A stretch of DNA of 5,380 nucleotides from Actinomycetota bacterium (GTDB lineage: Bacteria > Actinomycetota > Actinomycetes > Actinomycetales > Microbacteriaceae). The position numbers and the translations under genes are program-made. This document shows positions 4,615-5,380 of this stretch, piece after piece. The stretch covers positions 1 through 5,380 of the forward strand of contig WLFI01000064.1 of the NCBI GenBank assembly GCA_009703845.1. The letters are read 5' to 3'. The notes below the pieces were generated by a model. It was not told the DNA's origin. It was given only the letters and a program-made list of their open reading frames with translations, and ran no database searches. Position 1 is the first letter of the stretch. Each line of letters starts with the position of its first letter.

Positions 4615-5380
4615 TTGAGCGACTTGCGGTTAATCGGGTCAGAGGATGGGTTTGTCCTGTTCGAATCCCTAGACGGAACCAAGCACCGTGCCCTGGCGGA
4701 CGATGCATTGAAGAGTGCCATGCGAAAGGCATCTGCTCAAGACACGAGCAGCTACGTATCTCCTAGAGAGATCCAAGAGCGAATTCGAAACGGTGAATCC
4801 GTTTCACAAATCTGTGAAGACACATCTTCACCCGAGGATTACGTATCGAAATTTGCCAAGCCAGTAGTTGATGAGCTTGAACACATGATTGAGTCGGCAA
4901 AGGCAGTTCGGCTAACTGTGCCTGGGGATCGTTTCAACGACGAGGGTCAGATTGAGTTCGGCGAGCTCATTTCATCGAGACTCGAACAGGCTAATGCCGT
5001 CGACGTCCGCTGGTCTGTGAGGCGAGCTGGCGCGACAACCTGGGACGTCACAGTGGGCTACACAATTGGAGAGAATTCAGGATTGGCTCTTTGGGCCTTC
5101 GACCCAAGACGAGTCTTGCTTACGCCAGAGAACGAAGCTGCTTCAGGTTTATCGACTGTGGAAGGTGCATCCGGGCCGATTACCAAGGTGCGTGTCATTG
5201 CAGATACTCCGGCCGCCTTCAGGCGGATCGAAGCTACGGAACCGACAATCAAGAAGGCAAGCAAAGTAGAACCAGCAGAGGCTGAGCCTGTTGCAACCAT
5301 TGAATCGCTCGACGACCTTCGAAAGAAACGTGAAGCGGCCAAGGTGGCAGAAGAGTCTCAAAAACCGACTGTCGACGACG
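4615..5380 (+). CDS. sepH: Septation protein SepH (DUF3071), N-terminal 255 codons; cut by the window edge
   Basis: SepH is an actinobacterial cell-division protein that binds FtsZ and promotes its assembly at the septum, as shown in Streptomyces and mycobacteria. The visible part begins MSDLRLIGSEDGFVLFES, the family's short N-terminal beta element. The hallmark helix-turn-helix-like domain follows (YVSPREIQERIRNGES at residues 47-62, then SQICEDTSSPEDYVSKF at 64-80). The block VRWSVRRAGATTWDVTVGY (131-149) and LALWAFDPRRVLLTP (157-171) matches the end of the conserved DUF3071 region. From about residue 205 the sequence turns charged and low-complexity (Glu/Lys/Ala-rich: KKASKVEPAEAEP, then DDLRKKREAAK), the start of the disordered linker that precedes the FtsZ-interacting C-terminus, which is off the edge. 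The TTG start is chosen from GGAGG 5 nt upstream. The gene diverges from the DUF4193 gene. SepH is usually 300-400 residues, so a C-terminal part is missing. Confidence 0.93.
   Translation, partial: MSDLRLIGSEDGFVLFESLDGTKHRALADDALKSAMRKASAQDTSSYVSPREIQERIRNGESVSQICEDTSSPEDYVSKFAKPVVDELEHMIESAKAVRLTVPGDRFNDEGQIEFGELISSRLEQANAVDVRWSVRRAGATTWDVTVGYTIGENSGLALWAFDPRRVLLTPENEAASGLSTVEGASGPITKVRVIADTPAAFRRIEATEPTIKKASKVEPAEAEPVATIESLDDLRKKREAAKVAEESQKPTVDD

Noticed and set aside
4472..4732. 86-codon minus-strand frame across the sepH start
   Set aside because: It covers the intergenic gap and the sepH 5' end in antisense, with no Shine-Dalgarno site and no family resemblance; the SepH N-terminus is clear on the other strand.
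5058..5361. Short frames on both strands within the right end
   Set aside because: They overlap the continuous SepH frame in other registers and have no independent support.

Overview
The window looks like a chromosomal housekeeping stretch from an actinobacterium, most probably a small-genome member of the Microbacteriaceae of the freshwater Luna type (Rhodoluna or Aquiluna relatives). The basis is four families largely restricted to Actinobacteria (DUF3159, DUF3710, DUF3093, DUF4193), an actinobacterial septation protein SepH, roughly 50% GC by eye, very tight gene packing, and frequent TTG/GTG starts. The genus is inference. The two end genes are cut by the window edges, and no mobile element, CRISPR array, RNA gene or sign of recent transfer is visible.

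Layout from left to right. Bases 1-1938 (minus) hold the first 646 codons of aconitase, acnA, with all three Fe-S cysteines; its C-terminal swivel domain lies off the left edge. Bases 1978-3692 (minus) hold a compact run read right to left: dut (dUTPase), a DUF3710 protein and a DUF3159 membrane protein. dut and the DUF3710 gene abut as TAA-ATG, the DUF3710 and DUF3159 genes overlap by GTGA, and only 39 nt separate the last from acnA. No terminator is seen, so a dut-DUF3710-DUF3159-acnA transcript is plausible. Bases 3691-4164 (plus) hold a DUF3093 two-TM protein divergent from dut. Bases 4135-4422 (minus) hold a DUF4193 zinc-ribbon protein that converges on the DUF3093 gene with a 30-bp tail-to-tail overlap. 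Bases 4423-4614 are the only real intergenic gap. From 4615 (plus) sepH runs off the right edge.

The recognisable functions are the TCA cycle (acnA), dUTP clearance and dTMP supply (dut), and FtsZ-dependent septation (sepH). The other four proteins have no established biochemical role that I know of. From memory, dut, DUF3710, DUF3093 and DUF4193 genes keep the same order and relative orientation in mycobacteria, so this is a conserved actinobacterial neighbourhood rather than an accessory island.

I do not see a new defence or mobile system here. The most interesting signals are architectural. The dut/DUF3093 divergence has a near-symmetric shared -10 element (TAATCTA) that would drive both genes with little or no leader, beside a 10-bp palindrome in which two opposing ATG codons overlap. 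The DUF3093/DUF4193 convergence has codons in exact antiparallel register, with the second zinc-binding CxxC encoded antisense to the other protein's C terminus.
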